Assembly: GCA_020284085.1 (NCBI GenBank)
Contig: JACEVL010000420.1
Coordinates: 225,001 to 289,000 of the forward strand
DNA: 64,000 nt
Direction: 5' to 3'
Source of the DNA: Aporrectodea caliginosa
Lineage: Eukaryota; Annelida; Clitellata; Crassiclitellata; Lumbricidae
In this document: in pieces, positions 45,947 through 59,073 of the stretch
How positions within the stretch are numbered: the stretch's first letter is position 1
Layout of the letters: the number at the start of each line of letters is the position of its first letter
Position numbers and translations under genes: made by a program
Notes under the pieces: model-generated
The model's database searches: none
Seen by the model: the letters and a program-made list of their open reading frames with translations, nothing else
What the model was told of the DNA's origin: nothing

Positions 45947-48900
45947 GTACGTATACTGAAGCCATAACTATGGGTTACGGGGCTCACAGTTGGGAAGTGG
46001 ACCATGATATGTCTAACTCATTCGTCTATTCTTGGAACTCCTTTTAGACAGAGTCATTTGCTTTCTGGAAACTCACATTTGAACAGTGGTCAGTGGACAA
46101 AGCATGGAAAGAATATTGTATAGGCCTACAGCACGTTTTGTCTGGCAGCAATTCAAATCAGACGTGGTGTTCAACCAGATAGCAGTATGAGTTTACGTAG
46201 TGCAACATTATAATTTTTAAATTTAGTACAATACTTGCCAAAATAATTATAAGAAATTTGTTAAAAGGATCCTTACATTATCTCGATTGTCATATCGGAC
46301 TAGACCTCATTATACACTCACTAACTTGACCCCACATTATTTCACCTGCATTATCCTCACCTGACCTCACCTGCCTCATCTGAACTTACCTCATATTGCC
46401 TAGCATTTCTTAATAAATCTGATAATGGTTGAATTTGTTTTAGGCTGGAGCTATGGTGGTGAGACAGGTAAGCACTAAGCAATTATTTAAATTTACACCC
46501 AATTAATTGACAACACTTTAAAAGGCTTAATACGAACATCAATTTAACTGAAGTGAACAAACTTTGCTGACCACCAATAATGTTTAATGGCTATTTAGAA
46601 ACAATCATTAAGGCTAGCATTGAATTTCAAAGGGAAGGAACTCAGAAGAGACCAAGTTGGGATCGCTATTTGGAGATGTCCAATTAAAATCATTTCATAT
46701 TCGTTACACTGGTTGCATGGGCGGTAACATCACATGTTAAGCATATCGTATTCGTAATGGTATTTCTACAGCGCCCAGATAGCGAAGTCACGGAAACCAG
46801 CTTATTCACACGCGCAATAATGTTGAGACGTGATCCTAAATAAATTTTACACGCAAATCGATATTTGTTTGACAGGCATCGTAAATATTTTCTAAGCAAT
46901 CAAATTGTTACTAATAACTGTGACGTAAATCAATATTTCATTGGCTTCGTTCTTATTCATCTGATCCAACTCATATGATCATTTCTGGCGACTCCTGGAC
47001 TCAGTGGGTCCCTGTTATATTGGGTTTTCCTCAGAGTTCTGTCCTTGGCCCCATTTTACACGGCTGATATTCGTTCCCTTTTCCCAAATCAAACGGCTAT
47101 TGGCCATATTTTCGCCGATGATGTCCATGAGTATGACCATGGGCCTCCTTCTGCTCAACTCCTTCTTGGTAGTCATATTGACGCTCTTTCCCACGATCTG
47201 CATCTATGAATGTCCTCTAATCGCCTTCCTTTAAATTCCTCCAAAACCAAACATATTTGGTGTGACACTTCCCAGCAACTATTGAAACTCGACTATATAT
47301 GACCTGCCGAAAAGTTTCCCCATTTCACATTTGTATCTAGTGTTCGTGACTTCGGTGTCATCCTAGATGGCTCTTGTATACCTTCACTGAACATTATATC
47401 AAAGCTTCTTACTTGTCCTTCTTACTTCCAACTTAGGCGTCTCATGGCTATTCGTAGATCTGTTTCATCTTCTACATTCACCTCAATTGTCCACTCATTT
47501 GTCTGTTCTCGAAGTGACTATTGCAATTCGCTCCTTTTGGCTTTCCCAAGGTTCGTCTATCTCCTCTAGTCCGTACTGAGTGCTTCTGCGAAACACATAG
47601 GTCGTCTTTCTAGATTCTCTCACATCTCTTCATTTATGATTGAACAACTTCACTGGCTCCTCTCTCTGCGCGCATTCAGTGTTCTGAAAACTTGAATGTT
47701 CTCTGTCTTGTGATCAAGTCTTAATTGGGTCTTGCTCCAAAATGTCTTTGTCACCAAATTCTCCGTCCCTCTATGCCACGTCACTGCGTTCTCTCAGATC
47801 CTCTGATCGACTTGACCTATTCGTTCCCTGTTTTAGGACCACAATGGCTGAATCCAGATCATTTGCCTGCATAGGTCCCTCTATGGAATGGACTTCCAGT
47901 TTCTCTACGCTCTCTGGTGGCATCTTTGCCTCTTGCTCTCACCTTAAAACCTTCCTTTTCTCTCGGGATAGGCCTACTGTGGCAAAAAATTCGCCTCCGC
48001 GTTGTTTGGATAAGTTTCGAAACTTATGAATGACAATTTGTATTGGATACGCTAGAGAAATTGAGCCTGATAAGTTTTGACATTTTCATTGAGCCGGGTA
48101 AGTTTCGACATGTTTATGAGTTAATTTACATTGATGATACCGTAGAAATTGAGCCGGAAAATTTTTGACATTTTCATGAGTTAATTTACACTCAGGCTTG
48201 GTCGTCCAGGAAGGGAAAAAATATGAATAAAATTGTTAGATATTTTAGTTCTACTTCTTAATTCTAATGTTATAACTTATAGATTATGAAATACTGACAG
48301 TGCATGGTTGCTTCCAAGAAACTTGCACAGCCACTTGAAACATTGAAATGCAATGTGATGTAGGCCTACTGTAATGTTAATCTTCACAAATTTTAATTTC
48401 TCAGCGTTCACAAAAGTCACGCCTGGTAGATCACCTTATTCACCGGCGCTATGTCTATGTCAAATCAAGTCCGCAATTGCCAGGCTGCTCTGTTCGTTCC
48501 GATGCCAGGACGGTCAAAATCCGGGGAGGTCAAGCCGAGGAGACTGCATGGTGCAACGATGGTATTTGGTGATGATGGTGGTCGTGTGGTGGCGCATTAG
48601 TAGAATCAGGATATGATATTTTGAAGAGTTCGGCTTTCAGTCGTGAGTGGAAAGTAGCAGAGTGAGTGCAAGCGAAGAAGAGGTTAAATTAAGAGGTGAG
48701 ATAGGAGGATCAGCAATCTGGCGGAGATCTTCTAGGAGTCCGTTCCAAAGAGCTGGTGTGGCGTAGACTAAGGAGCGGTTGCCGAATTTCAGACAGAATA
48801 AAACTGGAGGTCGAGATAGAGGAAGATATGATGATGAGCGAATAGACCCGGGTGGTTGGAGGGTGAATAACTGGGGAACGTAAGAGGGTTGAGTGGTTTG

Positions 48901-51900
48901 AAGAGGTTTAAAGGGCGTTGTAGGAAAGATATGCAATGAGTGACTTTAGGCAATGAAGTTATTGGAGAACACGGGTTATGTGGTGGTGCCGGGAATTTTT
49001 TGTGACTGCTCGGGCTAGAGCGTTCTGGACTGTTTGCAGACGTTTTGAGAAAAGTCTATGCTGTTGAAAATGGAATTACAGTAGTCGAGATTGGAATGAA
49101 CAACTGAGGTGGCTACTGTACAGGCGATCTTTAATCAAGGAATAGGCGCAGTCGACGAAGGCCACGAATGTGAATATAACAGGTGCGAGATAGTTGGGTG
49201 ACGTGGTCGGCAAAGGTAAGGTTTTTTTTTATCGAAGATGAGTCAGGATTGCGGACACGAAAAGAATAAGGCACGGGAGAAGTGATATCTGTTGTTAAGA
49301 GGTCGGAAGGACAGTGTAGTTTTCTTAATTGCTCACGGAGGCCAATAATGAGGTATTCGGTCTATAATAATTTTTTATGGGTATATTTCACAACCGGCAG
49401 CAAATTAGAGACATTTCCGTCTTCTCCTTTGCATAACTTACACAAAGAGTAAAATAATAATTTATAATTTTTAAATACACTGTAGGGCTTGAGTTGGTTA
49501 TAAAAAATTCTTTCTATTATATTATTTAGATGATTAGTTTGAGAAAAAAAATGATAAAGTCCAATTTTGACCCGAAATTGCATTGTGTTTTCTAATGGTG
49601 AGTTAATTCAACGTTACGTTAGGGTAACAGCTGAAACGCTGAACTGATGTTTTATAATTTTTAGATAATTAGCCTACATATATCCATTGCTCTATATGGT
49701 TTTTTTATTAACTTATTAACGAACTAAATAATTAAAAAATAAATAAAACCCTCTGTCTTCAAATATTGGTTACAACACCGTTACGAATGGGTTTCTGCTA
49801 TCTGTGGAATAAATTTGAAACTCTCGGTGTTTGAATTGACATCTTTGATAGCAGGGACATGTCTGCATTGATTTTACCAACAAGAAATCAATATGGATGT
49901 TTGCTTCTGCTGACAATTTTCGGAAATTTATCCGGTAATGTAATAGTATAAAAAAAGATCGACAACTCCGTGACTGTAATTATTGCACTTTGCGTATAAT
50001 TATATAATTTTTTCTTTCAAAAATAATATTGAAACTGGCCGCTATATACTAACCATTTTTTGTATCTTAACTTGTCCGGCAAGCATGGAGACCTAATTAT
50101 GAATATTTTACAACTCCGTTACAACAACTCCGTTACATTATTTTTCTATTAAAATGAATTTATTTAATGGTACATGTAGATAATTTGTCGTCAAAATAAT
50201 TTAGGTTGCTGTGTAATAATTTGATGCACACTTAATACTAATTAATCACTGATTATATACAGTGGCGGTACATTGTATTGTGCATTTATTAAACCACGGA
50301 GTTGTAAATATTTAGGAATCAAAGTTGTATGTGTTTCACATAGTAAAAAACTAAAATAAAAAATTAGGCCAAATCTGTCAAATTTAAGCTCTGCTCAATA
50401 TTAAGTATGCTTCAGCACTGCTAGTAAAATATTTGTGTAAGAAATTGTTTTTATTTTGCATGACTTTCTTTTTCTCTAATTCTATTTCTGAATTTGACGC
50501 CTGTTGTGAAATATACCCATATAGACATATATCAATCAACCAATATTCGTTTAATGAAAGATAATCAAACTGACACAGCCGCAACTTAATGACAAGAAAC
50601 AGAAAACAGTTATCAGCTTGTTCAGAGGATACGGGGCCTATCTGTGAAGGGTTTAGGAACTTTAGGCATAGCAGGTTGGCGGTCATCCAGGCTGATATAT
50701 GGGATTCTTGGTGATGGTATTACTCATTTGATTTAGTCACATTTTAATGCGTCTGGAAGGGATTGAGAGGAGAAAGATATGAGCAGATAATATTTGTTCA
50801 TATCTGTCTTTGTTATATTATAACATTTGAAACAGTCCCAATAGCATAAAACAGCCACATCAGCAGAAATAAATGCAAATCTAGCAGCGAATATGTTGTA
50901 TGTTGTTACAATGCTCTCCTTAAGTTTAAATAGCATAGTCTGGCATATTCAAATTTGTTTTTGGCTTACAAAAATCTCGTTTTGACATCATCCTCATCAC
51001 AAGTTGCCTGTGAGAGGTCATTTTCGTGCCTTACCATACGCAGCTCATTTTACCATAGTTTACCTTTCACCTTACTTTACTTGCGTGTAATGTGTGCGTT
51101 TGAAAGGACCGGAGCACTGGTCGGTTCATTACCCGAACTGCGGTGGACAGAATCAGTCGCCCATCAACGTCGACAGCCAATCAGCCACCTACGACCAAGG
51201 ACTCGGCCTCACCTACACCAACTACGACCAACCGATCGGTGGACAATTCACCGTCAAAAACAACGGACACTCCGGTATCAATCAATCGCATGCATCAGAG
51301 AAATAGAATGAATATATAAGCAAATAATATAAATATAAATAAATAATTAGTGAACGAAACAATGAATGAGCGAGTGAATACATGCATCCATGAATAAGCC
51401 AAGCAAACAAACAACCAATTGTTCAATATAGTCCGTAACATACACGTACATGTAGATATCCACGATGCAAGTCGCAATTACTCCGATGACATTACACTTT
51501 AGCAAACAAACAACCAATCGTTTAGCACTTTTCTCTTAGCACTTTTTGGTGCATCTTCAGCATTTGATATGGTAGACCATGATATTTTATTACATCGCCT
51601 TGAAATTTCCTTTGGTCTTAGTGGCCTTCCTCTTCTTTGGCTTCGCTCCTATCTTACTGATCGTACCGAAATGGTTATTCTAGGAGACTCTCGCACCTCA
51701 TGGGTTCCTGTTAAATTTGGAGTCCCTCAAGGATCTGTGCTGGGTCCACTTCTTTATATCATGTTTACAGCCGATATTACTCTTCTCTTTGCTAAAAACT
51801 CGGCCTCTGGTCACCTCTATGCTGATGATGTTCAGGCCTTTGTTCATGGCTCCTCTTCTCACCAGCTTGCTCTTGCCCAATCTATTGAATCTCTTTCTAC

Positions 51901-54900
51901 TGATCTCAATTGTGGGATGTCCTCTAATCGTCTTTCACTCAACTCTTCCAAGACTCAATTGATCTGGCTTGGCACTCGCCAACAGCTAATTAAACTTGAT
52001 TACGATTTGCTTGTCAAGAAGTTCCCTCACATTACTTTCTCAACAAATGTCCGTAACCTGGGTGTTACTCTTGACAGTACTCTTTCTTTCTCTCCACATA
52101 TCTCTAATCTCTCTCGGTCCAGTTTTTATTACTTGCGGCGTCTACGTGCCATTCGACGATCTGTCCCCTCGCCGATTTTTTATTCCATGGTTCATGCCTT
52201 TGTCTGTTCACGCAGTGACTACTGTAACTCGCTACTTATGGGGCTATCAAAACTCCGTCTGGCTCCAATCCAATCAGTACTTAATGCTGCTTCTCGTTTG
52301 ATTGCCCACCTTCCGCGTTTCTCCCATATTTCGACTTTCATGACTGAAGACTTTCATTGGCTTCCTTTAACTTTTCGGATTCAGTTTAAAATTCTCTTTC
52401 TTACGTGTAAAACGTTTTTAGGCCAAGCTCCACGCTACGTCTGTGATCTTATCAGACTTATGGACTTATAAAGATAGGCCATCTTGGCTACCTCTGGACG
52501 TCCTCTCCGCTCTTTAGACCATTATGGCCTTCTAGTTCCTCGATCTCGGACTGCCACAGCACAGCATCGTGCCTGTGCCTCTGTTGGCCCTTTGCTGTGG
52601 AATGACCTTCCTGCTAAAACTCGTACTGCGATGTTATCTGGGGGCACTACTGTTTCTGCTCGTTCTCTTAAGACTTTTCTTTTTCGAGGGGCCCTTCGCA
52701 CTGGAAGCGCCTCTGATTAGGTTGTACTATGAGAGGCGCTTTATAAGTCCATAAATAGAACAGAACAGAATAGAATAGAATAACGTGTGTTTTCTGTCGG
52801 ATGGCTTTTCAGTCCAGGTTACCATTCCAGTGGGCTCTGGGATAACGATAACCAACGGTCTGCTGCCGAACACGTACACGTTGGCCCAGTTCCACTTCCA
52901 CTGGGGCAGCAATGACGCGATCGGATCGGAACACACCCTCGACAGCAAGTCCTATCCAATGGAGGTAGTTATCATAGCAACCGTTTCTATAACAACGATA
53001 ATCTGCTCTTATAACAGCGACAGACGATGTCGAAACAGGGAAACATTGCAGAAGCAACTTTTCTTATTTTATCTCCTTGGAAAGCAATGACTAAATAGAT
53101 GACCGTGACAATGGTAATGACGATGATGATGATGATGGTGGTGGTGGTGGTGGTGGTGGTGGTGGTGGTGGTGGTGGTGATGAGTACGACGACGCCAACG
53201 ACGACGACGATGATAACCATGACGATGGTAAATCAAAATTAACTTCATTTCGAGAGCCTGGTTGCATTTATCTATGGATGACAATGCACAAGATGAGAAG
53301 GAGAAAGAGGAAGAGGTGGAAGAGGAAGAGGAAGAGGAGGACTATTACAATGATGTCTTTGTGTAGATTCATCTGGTTCACTACAACAGCGATCTCTATC
53401 CAGATGTTGCGACAGCCATCGACAAGACAAATGGCTTGGCTGTTCTAGGAATTTTAGTCGGAGTAAGTATAGAACTACTTTCAAATTCAAATTCAAATTT
53501 TATTAGAATCGATTCCATGAACAGCACTGAACACAATGTACACGTGTGAATACACTTGTTAGCAGTTTACATTTCACCATTAATAAGAAACAGAAATTGA
53601 AGAGGTCATAGTCTAACAGGTTAAGTAATAAAAATCGATTCGTGAGGAGAAGAAGCCCAATGGGCTTATCTAGTCTTCCCCAGTCTTAGTACTTCGTCCT
53701 TCCCGTGCAGATCTGCACATCGGGCAACGCATCTCCTCCACTCGTCTCTGTTCATCGCCAGCTGCTACACCTCCTCCCACGACATTTCCAGGTATTTCAA
53801 GTCGTCGCTGATGGTTCCCGACCTGTTCTTCCGTGGTCTTACTCTCTTCCTTCTCCCTCCTGAATTCCAGGACATCACATGCTTGGCTATTCTATCTTCA
53901 TCCACACGCGACACATGCCCCATCCACTTCAACCTTCTCTTTCTGATGATGTTTTCCATTTTTTCTTGCCACGTCCTTTCTCTGATAGTTTCGTTTGTTA
54001 TCTTGTGGCGCCAGGATTCTTCTCAGCCATTTATGATGTGCAATTTCCAATCTTTTCTTGTTTGCCGCTGTCATTGGCCATGTTTCAGATCCATACAGAA
54101 GCGTGCTCAAAACTGTAGCATTGTACAGGTGAATCTTAATTTTCATACTAAATCCTTTTTCTTCCAGATCTTTGTAAGCTTCCCAAATGCCGCATTTGCC
54201 TTCCTATGCGTATTTTTATTTCTCTACCGCAGCTACTGCCCGCTGTTATTATGCTGCCAAGGTAGCAAAAGGCACCTACAGATTCCACCTCCCTATCGTC
54301 GATCACAATCTTGTCCTCTTCATTCCATTTGCCAACCTTTATGATCTTTGTTTTTTCTGGATTGACAGCAAGTCCCACCTTCGCTGCCTCCGCCTGTGTT
54401 TTAGATGTTATATCCGTCATGCCTCTCCAGGTGTTTTCTAGCAGGGCGATACCATCTGCAAAATCCAAGTCCCTCAACCTGTCACCATTCACCCAACTCA
54501 GACCGGTATCAGCATCCTTTGCTGATAAGCAGACTTGCATACGAGACATCAAACTTCGAACCCGAGACCGAGACAGTGGGGTCCGAGACCGAGACCGAGA
54601 CATCAAAAAACCTATCTCGAGACGTCTCGAGACCGAGACAGTGTCTCGAGACAATCCAAGTCTGCTGATAAGTATAGAAACACGAATATAAATTCATATA
54701 AGAAATAAGCCACAAGCGAATGTTACACATGAAGTCACGAAGTCTTAATTTTGATTGGACCTGACTGGTTCCAACTCTTCATAAGTAGAATTTAGAATTA
54801 GACAGTCATGCCAGAATTTGTGCTGATGGATGCCGCGTCACAAAGTAATAAAGCGACCTATGGCCAGTGAATAGAAGTCTGGCTCTGGAAAGTTATCCCC

Positions 54901-57900
54901 CTACACCTTGCTTCATGTGATTACGCCAATTAGCCGGAGGGCCTTTGTTTGCATTCTTCGATAGCCAGTGTCTATTAAGTTCCGGTGTCTACAACCCAAG
55001 CCATGAAAAAGCACAGCCGATGTCTACAATGTCAAATGAAGTCCTCAAGAACATAATATAGATATCTTGACTGAATAGAATCAATAGATCATTTAATAGA
55101 TTAATCTCAAGCCTGAGGTAGGTTCAATATTTATCTACTTCAACCAAACAGAACTAAAATGTGATTTGTATGGAGCCATCTCCTTATTTTATATATATAA
55201 GTATATGTATGTATGTATATATATATATGTATATATATATACTGGCATCAGCATTTATCAGCATATTTATCTACTTCAATCTAACGGAACTAAAATGTGA
55301 TTTGTATGGAGCCATCTCCTTATTTTATATATATAAGTATATGTATACGTATGTATATATATATATATATATATATACTGGCATCGGCATTTATCAGCAT
55401 ATTTATCTACTTCAATCTAACGGAACTAAAATGTGATTTATATGGAGCCATCTCCTTATTTTATATATATAAGTATATGTATACGTATGTATATATATAT
55501 ATATATATATATACTGGCATCGGCATTTATCAGCATATTTATCTACTTCAATCTAACGGAACTAAAATGTGATTTGTATGGAGCCATCTCCTTATTTTAT
55601 ATATATAAGTATATGTATACGTATGTATATATATATATATATATATATACTGGCATCGGCATTTATCAGCATATTTATCTACTTCAATCTAACAGTACTA
55701 AAATGTGATTTGTATGGAGCCATCTCCTTATTTTATATATCACAATCCCCGTCGTCGCCGACAACAACAACAATAGCAACAAAAGCAAAGATTTATCGAT
55801 CAAAAGGTACGATTTTAACCATACCCCAGTTGAGGAGGAAGTGAATTACAAGGGACGATGTGAGGGATGGAAGGGGTCATTCTTCATATACCCTCGCTGC
55901 ACCATTTCCCTAATAGATTAGTGCCGAGGCTATTCACCTCTTCCCCTACCGATATGGAGTTATCCTTTGAAATGGCAATGACGACCTTTTCCTCTGGTTC
56001 TGATCTTCAGGTGGACGATACGTCGAGCGCCCCATTCATGGACTTTCTCACGAGTCACTTTACGGATATTCCATACGAAGGTAGTATACACACAGTTGTA
56101 CAGTTGTACAAGCAAAAACGTGATTATAAAATTACCTATCTATAGTCTTATATAATAATAAAAGCCAACGTATTTATGTTGGTCTTCAAATTTATAAGGG
56201 CTTTTTGTTTCTGTTATTATGTATAATCGTGAAAACTGGATTGTAATCGAAGAAAGTTGAATTCCCAATAGTTTTGGCATTATGATTTTGGCCTGTACTT
56301 AAGATTATTAGCACGATCTTTGACTTAATATATGCATTGAATTCAGGGATTGAGCTGTCGGGGAGGTATGAATGGTTTAACCCCAATTCATACTCTGCAA
56401 AAATAGTTGAGACAACTATCTAAAGGAGTATAACCCCCGGTTCAAATTTGACAGTTCAAACCTGATTGAATTTGCGTTACAATAAGTTGATAACTATTAG
56501 ATCTATTTCAACGGTGAAAATACAAAAGCCATTCTTCATCTGCCTATAACTGCCTTTTCATCCTATATATTTTATACTCTTCGTTCTTCCTCGACTTCTT
56601 CTTCTACTTCTGCTTTTTCTTCTTCGTTTTTCTGTTGCTCTACTTATTCTCTCCTCTTCTGCTTCGCACTTCTTGTCAGTCTTCACGGTCTTCTTCCTTT
56701 CATCTCTTCGCATTCTGTGTGCTTCTACTTATGCCTCTTCGTATGCTTCTTTTTCATCGTTGTATATTTTTCCCAATGCTTCTTCTTTATAAGCTTCTCT
56801 GTTGTCTTTCTCGACTTATTTTGCTTCTACTGATCATCCGCTTGCCACGTTGTTTCTGTCGCTCCTTTTCTTTCATCCTGTTTTATATACCTCAGTCTTT
56901 CTCTTTCGTTGTTCCTCATCGTTCCCCCCATTAGAAATAGAGAACCTGCCCTCAACACAAACTGATGTTCTACGACACATGTGCAACATGGCGGTGACGG
57001 CAGAAACTTTCCTCTGACAACCTGAAACGCTTCTATTTATTTTTTCAATGATTCGCTTATGTCTAAAATTAATCCGTGGAACTGTCCAAGAAGCCGGTCT
57101 ACATCTGGAAACCAGTTTTCTTAGTTCTATATCTAGTAGAAAGTAATCTTATAGATTCAGCATATTTATGATGTGTGCCATCTTCAGCTCGAGAGAGTGA
57201 TCAACTGCTCTATATGCATTATTAAGTTTCATATATCTCTGATGTAAACAGGTAACACAACGAAAATGCATTCGTTTAGCATTCGATCTCTACTTCCGGC
57301 GGCGAACGAGGACTACTTTCGCTATCTCGGAAGCCTAACAACACCCCCGTGTTACGAAAGCGTCATCTGGTCGGTCTTCAGATCGCCGGTCAGCATCACT
57401 GGCGAACAGGTGCGAGCGACCATTTTCAAAGGTCTTGTTGTAGCACAGAAGCTTAACATCTTAACATCCTTTATGGCAAAAATGCTTTCTTAAAATTCTA
57501 TCCTTGTTGCTGTTGTCGGTGATCGGTTTATATAAGTCAGTAAATAAATAGCCTATTATTAATGTGAGACAAACTCTCGCCATTACAAACGCAGCTGATG
57601 TAGTTAACTGTTGCGGTCAGTGAGGAAATTCCCAAAACCTCATGAGCAATTGAGACGCTCAAGATAGTAAACAGTTTTAAAAAATGGTAACTGATGGTCG
57701 CACAGATGATGCATTCACAGCACAGCCGAATTACCGATATATAAGAAGAATCCTCCATCAATTTATTATAATACTTATTTGCTTAACAGTGGAACTAGAA
57801 AGTAATAACCGAATATTTCGACAATGAATTGGGCCTATTCTCTTCTTTTCACGTAACAGTATCAATTATGATCTTTAATTTTAAAATGTTGGGAGGGTGT

Positions 57901-58872
57901 GTCGGGTAATGGTACAGCACACTGGCACGAGGAGCAGAAGATCAGCAAGGACGCGGAATCGCTTCCACGGACCCTCTTTAAGAGATTTAAGACAGTTTGG
58001 GAAAATGTGACACATGACAAATTTCGGGGACTAGAAGAATTGCGATATAGATGTAGTGCTGAAGAAATGAATTTATGTGACACATACTTCTTGGGACACC
58101 ATTTAACCGTGCCAGAACGGATTATTTATACTGTTTCCTTGCAGCAAATATGTTGCTGACACAACATAAGTACTGTTTAATAATGGTAAATTCGTAGTCT
58201 TATCATAAAAATTATATTACGATTACAAGACGTTAAGCATATTTTCCAAACCAATCGCCCTTTTAGCTCTACCTGGTAAAGGGGAAGGGAGTGTCTGTGA
58301 GCACCATCTTCCAGTTGGAGTAGGAAGCTAAAATTTTGAAAGAATGATACAATTAACAGGTGTAAAAAGCTGAGAGGCTGAACTCTAGCTTAAACTTCAT
58401 TTTTTACCATGTGACTATGGACCACCCTAGCCACTATACTGCTAATAATTACGGCTATGGCGAAAAATAGTGATGATAAAAGGTGAGAAATATGGCGGTG
58501 ACGATGCTTATGCCGACGCGTTCGTAATCGTAATCGTGTACTCTAAACTTCTAATGCGCCACTCGAAAGCAAACGAAGGGCACCAGCCTATTCACGAGCG
58601 CTGCGTCTAGTCAGAGGAGGTCAGAGTCCGGTTGTCAGAGGGCAGAGTAGCCGTTAAGGTGGGTTTAGGTCGAATAAATTCAAGACTCATAAGCTCGATA
58701 TATGTATTATGTTGACACTCTAAAGCTGGGCACGTTATATTTTTTTCTGCAGATGAAGAAATTTCGAGATGATCTTCATTCTAACGTTGTTGGTGTCCCA
58801 GACGTGACCCTTGTCAACAACTTCAGACCGACCCAGCCTCTGAACGGTAGAACCGTCTTAAAAAGCGTCTAG
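45853..58872 (+). CDS. Secreted alpha-carbonic anhydrase, gene B (8 exons)
   Basis: Exons: 45853-45946, 46444-46467, 51107-51274, 52813-52964, 53367-53462, 56011-56080, 57252-57409, 58753-58872. GT-AG borders and phases agree; 882 bases give 293 residues. Zinc ligands His123, His125 and His148, Glu135, Thr231, shuttle His94 and the cysteines Cys51 and Cys235 are all present, as is the N203-T-T sequon. Leader core is [14 protein letters not shown]. Two ATGs occur in a row (45853, 45856); the second matches the start of gene A, so the protein may be 292 residues. Exon 5 has one codon more than gene A, and the C-terminus keeps NNFRP. Introns 3 and 5 carry LINEs absent from gene A. Likely functional; what separates its role from gene A cannot be told from sequence. 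Confidence 0.95.
46444..46467 (+). CDS. Carbonic anhydrase B exon 2 (micro-exon, 24 bp)
   Basis: Encodes WSYGGET; same borders and phase as in gene A. Confidence 0.92.
46745..46820 (-). mobile_element. LINE 3' tail fragment
   Basis: Reverse of the GTGAATAAGCTGGTT, TCGC, GCTGTAGAAAT, ATTACG tail seen at 29.4 kb. In B intron 2. Confidence 0.55.
46955..48030 (+). mobile_element. CR1/L2-like LINE in B intron 2 (twin of 31.5-33.6 kb)
   Basis: Broken frames read [17 protein letters not shown] and [10 protein letters not shown], then further C-terminal blocks. Uninterrupted, so it shows the state before the nested insertion in unit A. Confidence 0.85.
48055..48195. repeat. 60-bp minisatellite, about 2.5 copies
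   Basis: Counterpart of 33600-33925 with fewer copies. Confidence 0.8.
48374..49330 (-). mobile_element. Decayed LINE, minus strand, in B intron 2
   Basis: Twin of 34126-35080; a remaining frame reads [16 protein letters not shown] and [12 protein letters not shown]. Confidence 0.8.
49365..50640. other. B-specific AT-rich insertion, unidentified
   Basis: Unit A runs directly from GCTGTCTAT to GAAGGGTTTAGG (35097-35115), whereas unit B has about 1.27 kb between the matching points. No termini, domain or frame I can name; possible short TSD CTAT. Confidence 0.6.
51107..51274 (+). CDS. Carbonic anhydrase B exon 3
   Basis: [20 protein letters not shown] to NNGHS (His94). Confidence 0.96.
51497..52785 (+). 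mobile_element. CR1/L2-like LINE, 5'-truncated, in B intron 3
   Basis: An open reverse transcriptase frame (51569-52471) has [26 protein letters not shown], the catalytic [21 protein letters not shown] and [13 protein letters not shown] frameshift near 52470 leads to [14 protein letters not shown] and [12 protein letters not shown]. The end is a stem AGCGCCTCT (52706-52714) / AGAGGCGCT (52732-52740) and an AGAAC/AGAAT tail. Absent from gene A, whose intron 3 is only 251 bp. It is the least decayed of its family here. Confidence 0.9.
52813..52964 (+). CDS. Carbonic anhydrase B exon 4
   Basis: [19 protein letters not shown] with His123, His125 and Glu135. Confidence 0.96.
53136..53181. repeat. 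(GGT)n microsatellite in B intron 4
   Basis: About 15 GGT units after a few GAT; flanks match the GAT array of unit A. Confidence 0.95.
53367..53462 (+). CDS. Carbonic anhydrase B exon 5
   Basis: [13 protein letters not shown] with His148. The donor GTAAGT is followed within 12 bases by a LINE insertion. Confidence 0.95.
53475..54525 (-). mobile_element. RTE/jockey-like LINE in B intron 5 with 11-bp TSD
   Basis: TAAGTATAGAA occurs at 53464-53474 and 54669-54679. Minus-strand frames read [17 protein letters not shown] (the expected FADD is FADG), [32 protein letters not shown] and [18 protein letters not shown]. The 3' tail is an AAATTTG-type repeat. Truncated and frameshifted. Confidence 0.9.
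54530..54664. mobile_element. GAGACC MITE with exact 8-bp TSD, complete copy
   Basis: 135 bp bounded by CAGACTTGCAT and its partner ATCCAAGTCTG, with CTGATAAG at 54522-54529 and 54665-54672. Inside are repeated GAGACCGAGAC units and the 16-bp perfect palindrome CTCGAGACGTCTCGAG. Inserted right at the 5' junction of the LINE. Confidence 0.9.
55148..55740. repeat. 136-bp tandem repeat, about 4.3 copies, B intron 5
   Basis: Each unit holds GTGATTTGTATGGAGCCATC, an AT-rich run and ACTGGCATCGGCATTTATCA. The units are almost identical, so the expansion is recent. The 91-residue frames repeating every 136 bp are artefacts. Confidence 0.97.
56011..56080 (+). CDS. Carbonic anhydrase B exon 6
   Basis: [17 protein letters not shown]; phase 0 to 1. 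Confidence 0.93.
57252..57409 (+). CDS. Carbonic anhydrase B exon 7
   Basis: [19 protein letters not shown] with Thr231 and Cys235; ends ITGEQ. Confidence 0.96.
57899..58159 (+). other. Unassigned 86-codon frame in B intron 7
   Basis: The product ([20 protein letters not shown] and on) is charged and protein-like and ends near CCxxICC-type residues. It is missing from unit A, so it came with an insertion. It may be a transposon or retrocopy piece; I recognise no domain. Confidence 0.25.
58753..58872 (+). CDS. Carbonic anhydrase B exon 8 (terminal)
   Basis: After a good acceptor (TTTTTTTCTGCAG): [11 protein letters not shown] to [18 protein letters not shown] and TAG. Confidence 0.92.
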   Translation: MKKFRDDLHSNVVGVPDVTLVNNFRPTQPLNGRTVLKSV

Positions 58873-59067
58873 AGGATAGATCATCCGCCTCAAACAGTCG
58901 GCCACCCTTGCACCATGAAGCTCGGAGGCCAAACTGTTAGGACTACTATTTAAAGTTTTAAACTAATAAAATAGGCCTACTTAATGCGTAATATTCCGTC
59001 TGCATGTTACTATTTATTAAATTATCCAAATACAACATTGTTTAATGACATTGTAGAGTAATTCTCC

Positions 59068-59073
59068 AATAAA
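59068..59073 (+). terminator. Possible polyadenylation signal, gene B
   Basis: AATAAA 196 bases after the stop; another AATAAA is at 58965-58970. Confidence 0.55.

Noticed and set aside
55161..55844. Four overlapping 91-codon frames
   Set aside because: They repeat every 136 bp and reflect the tandem repeat.
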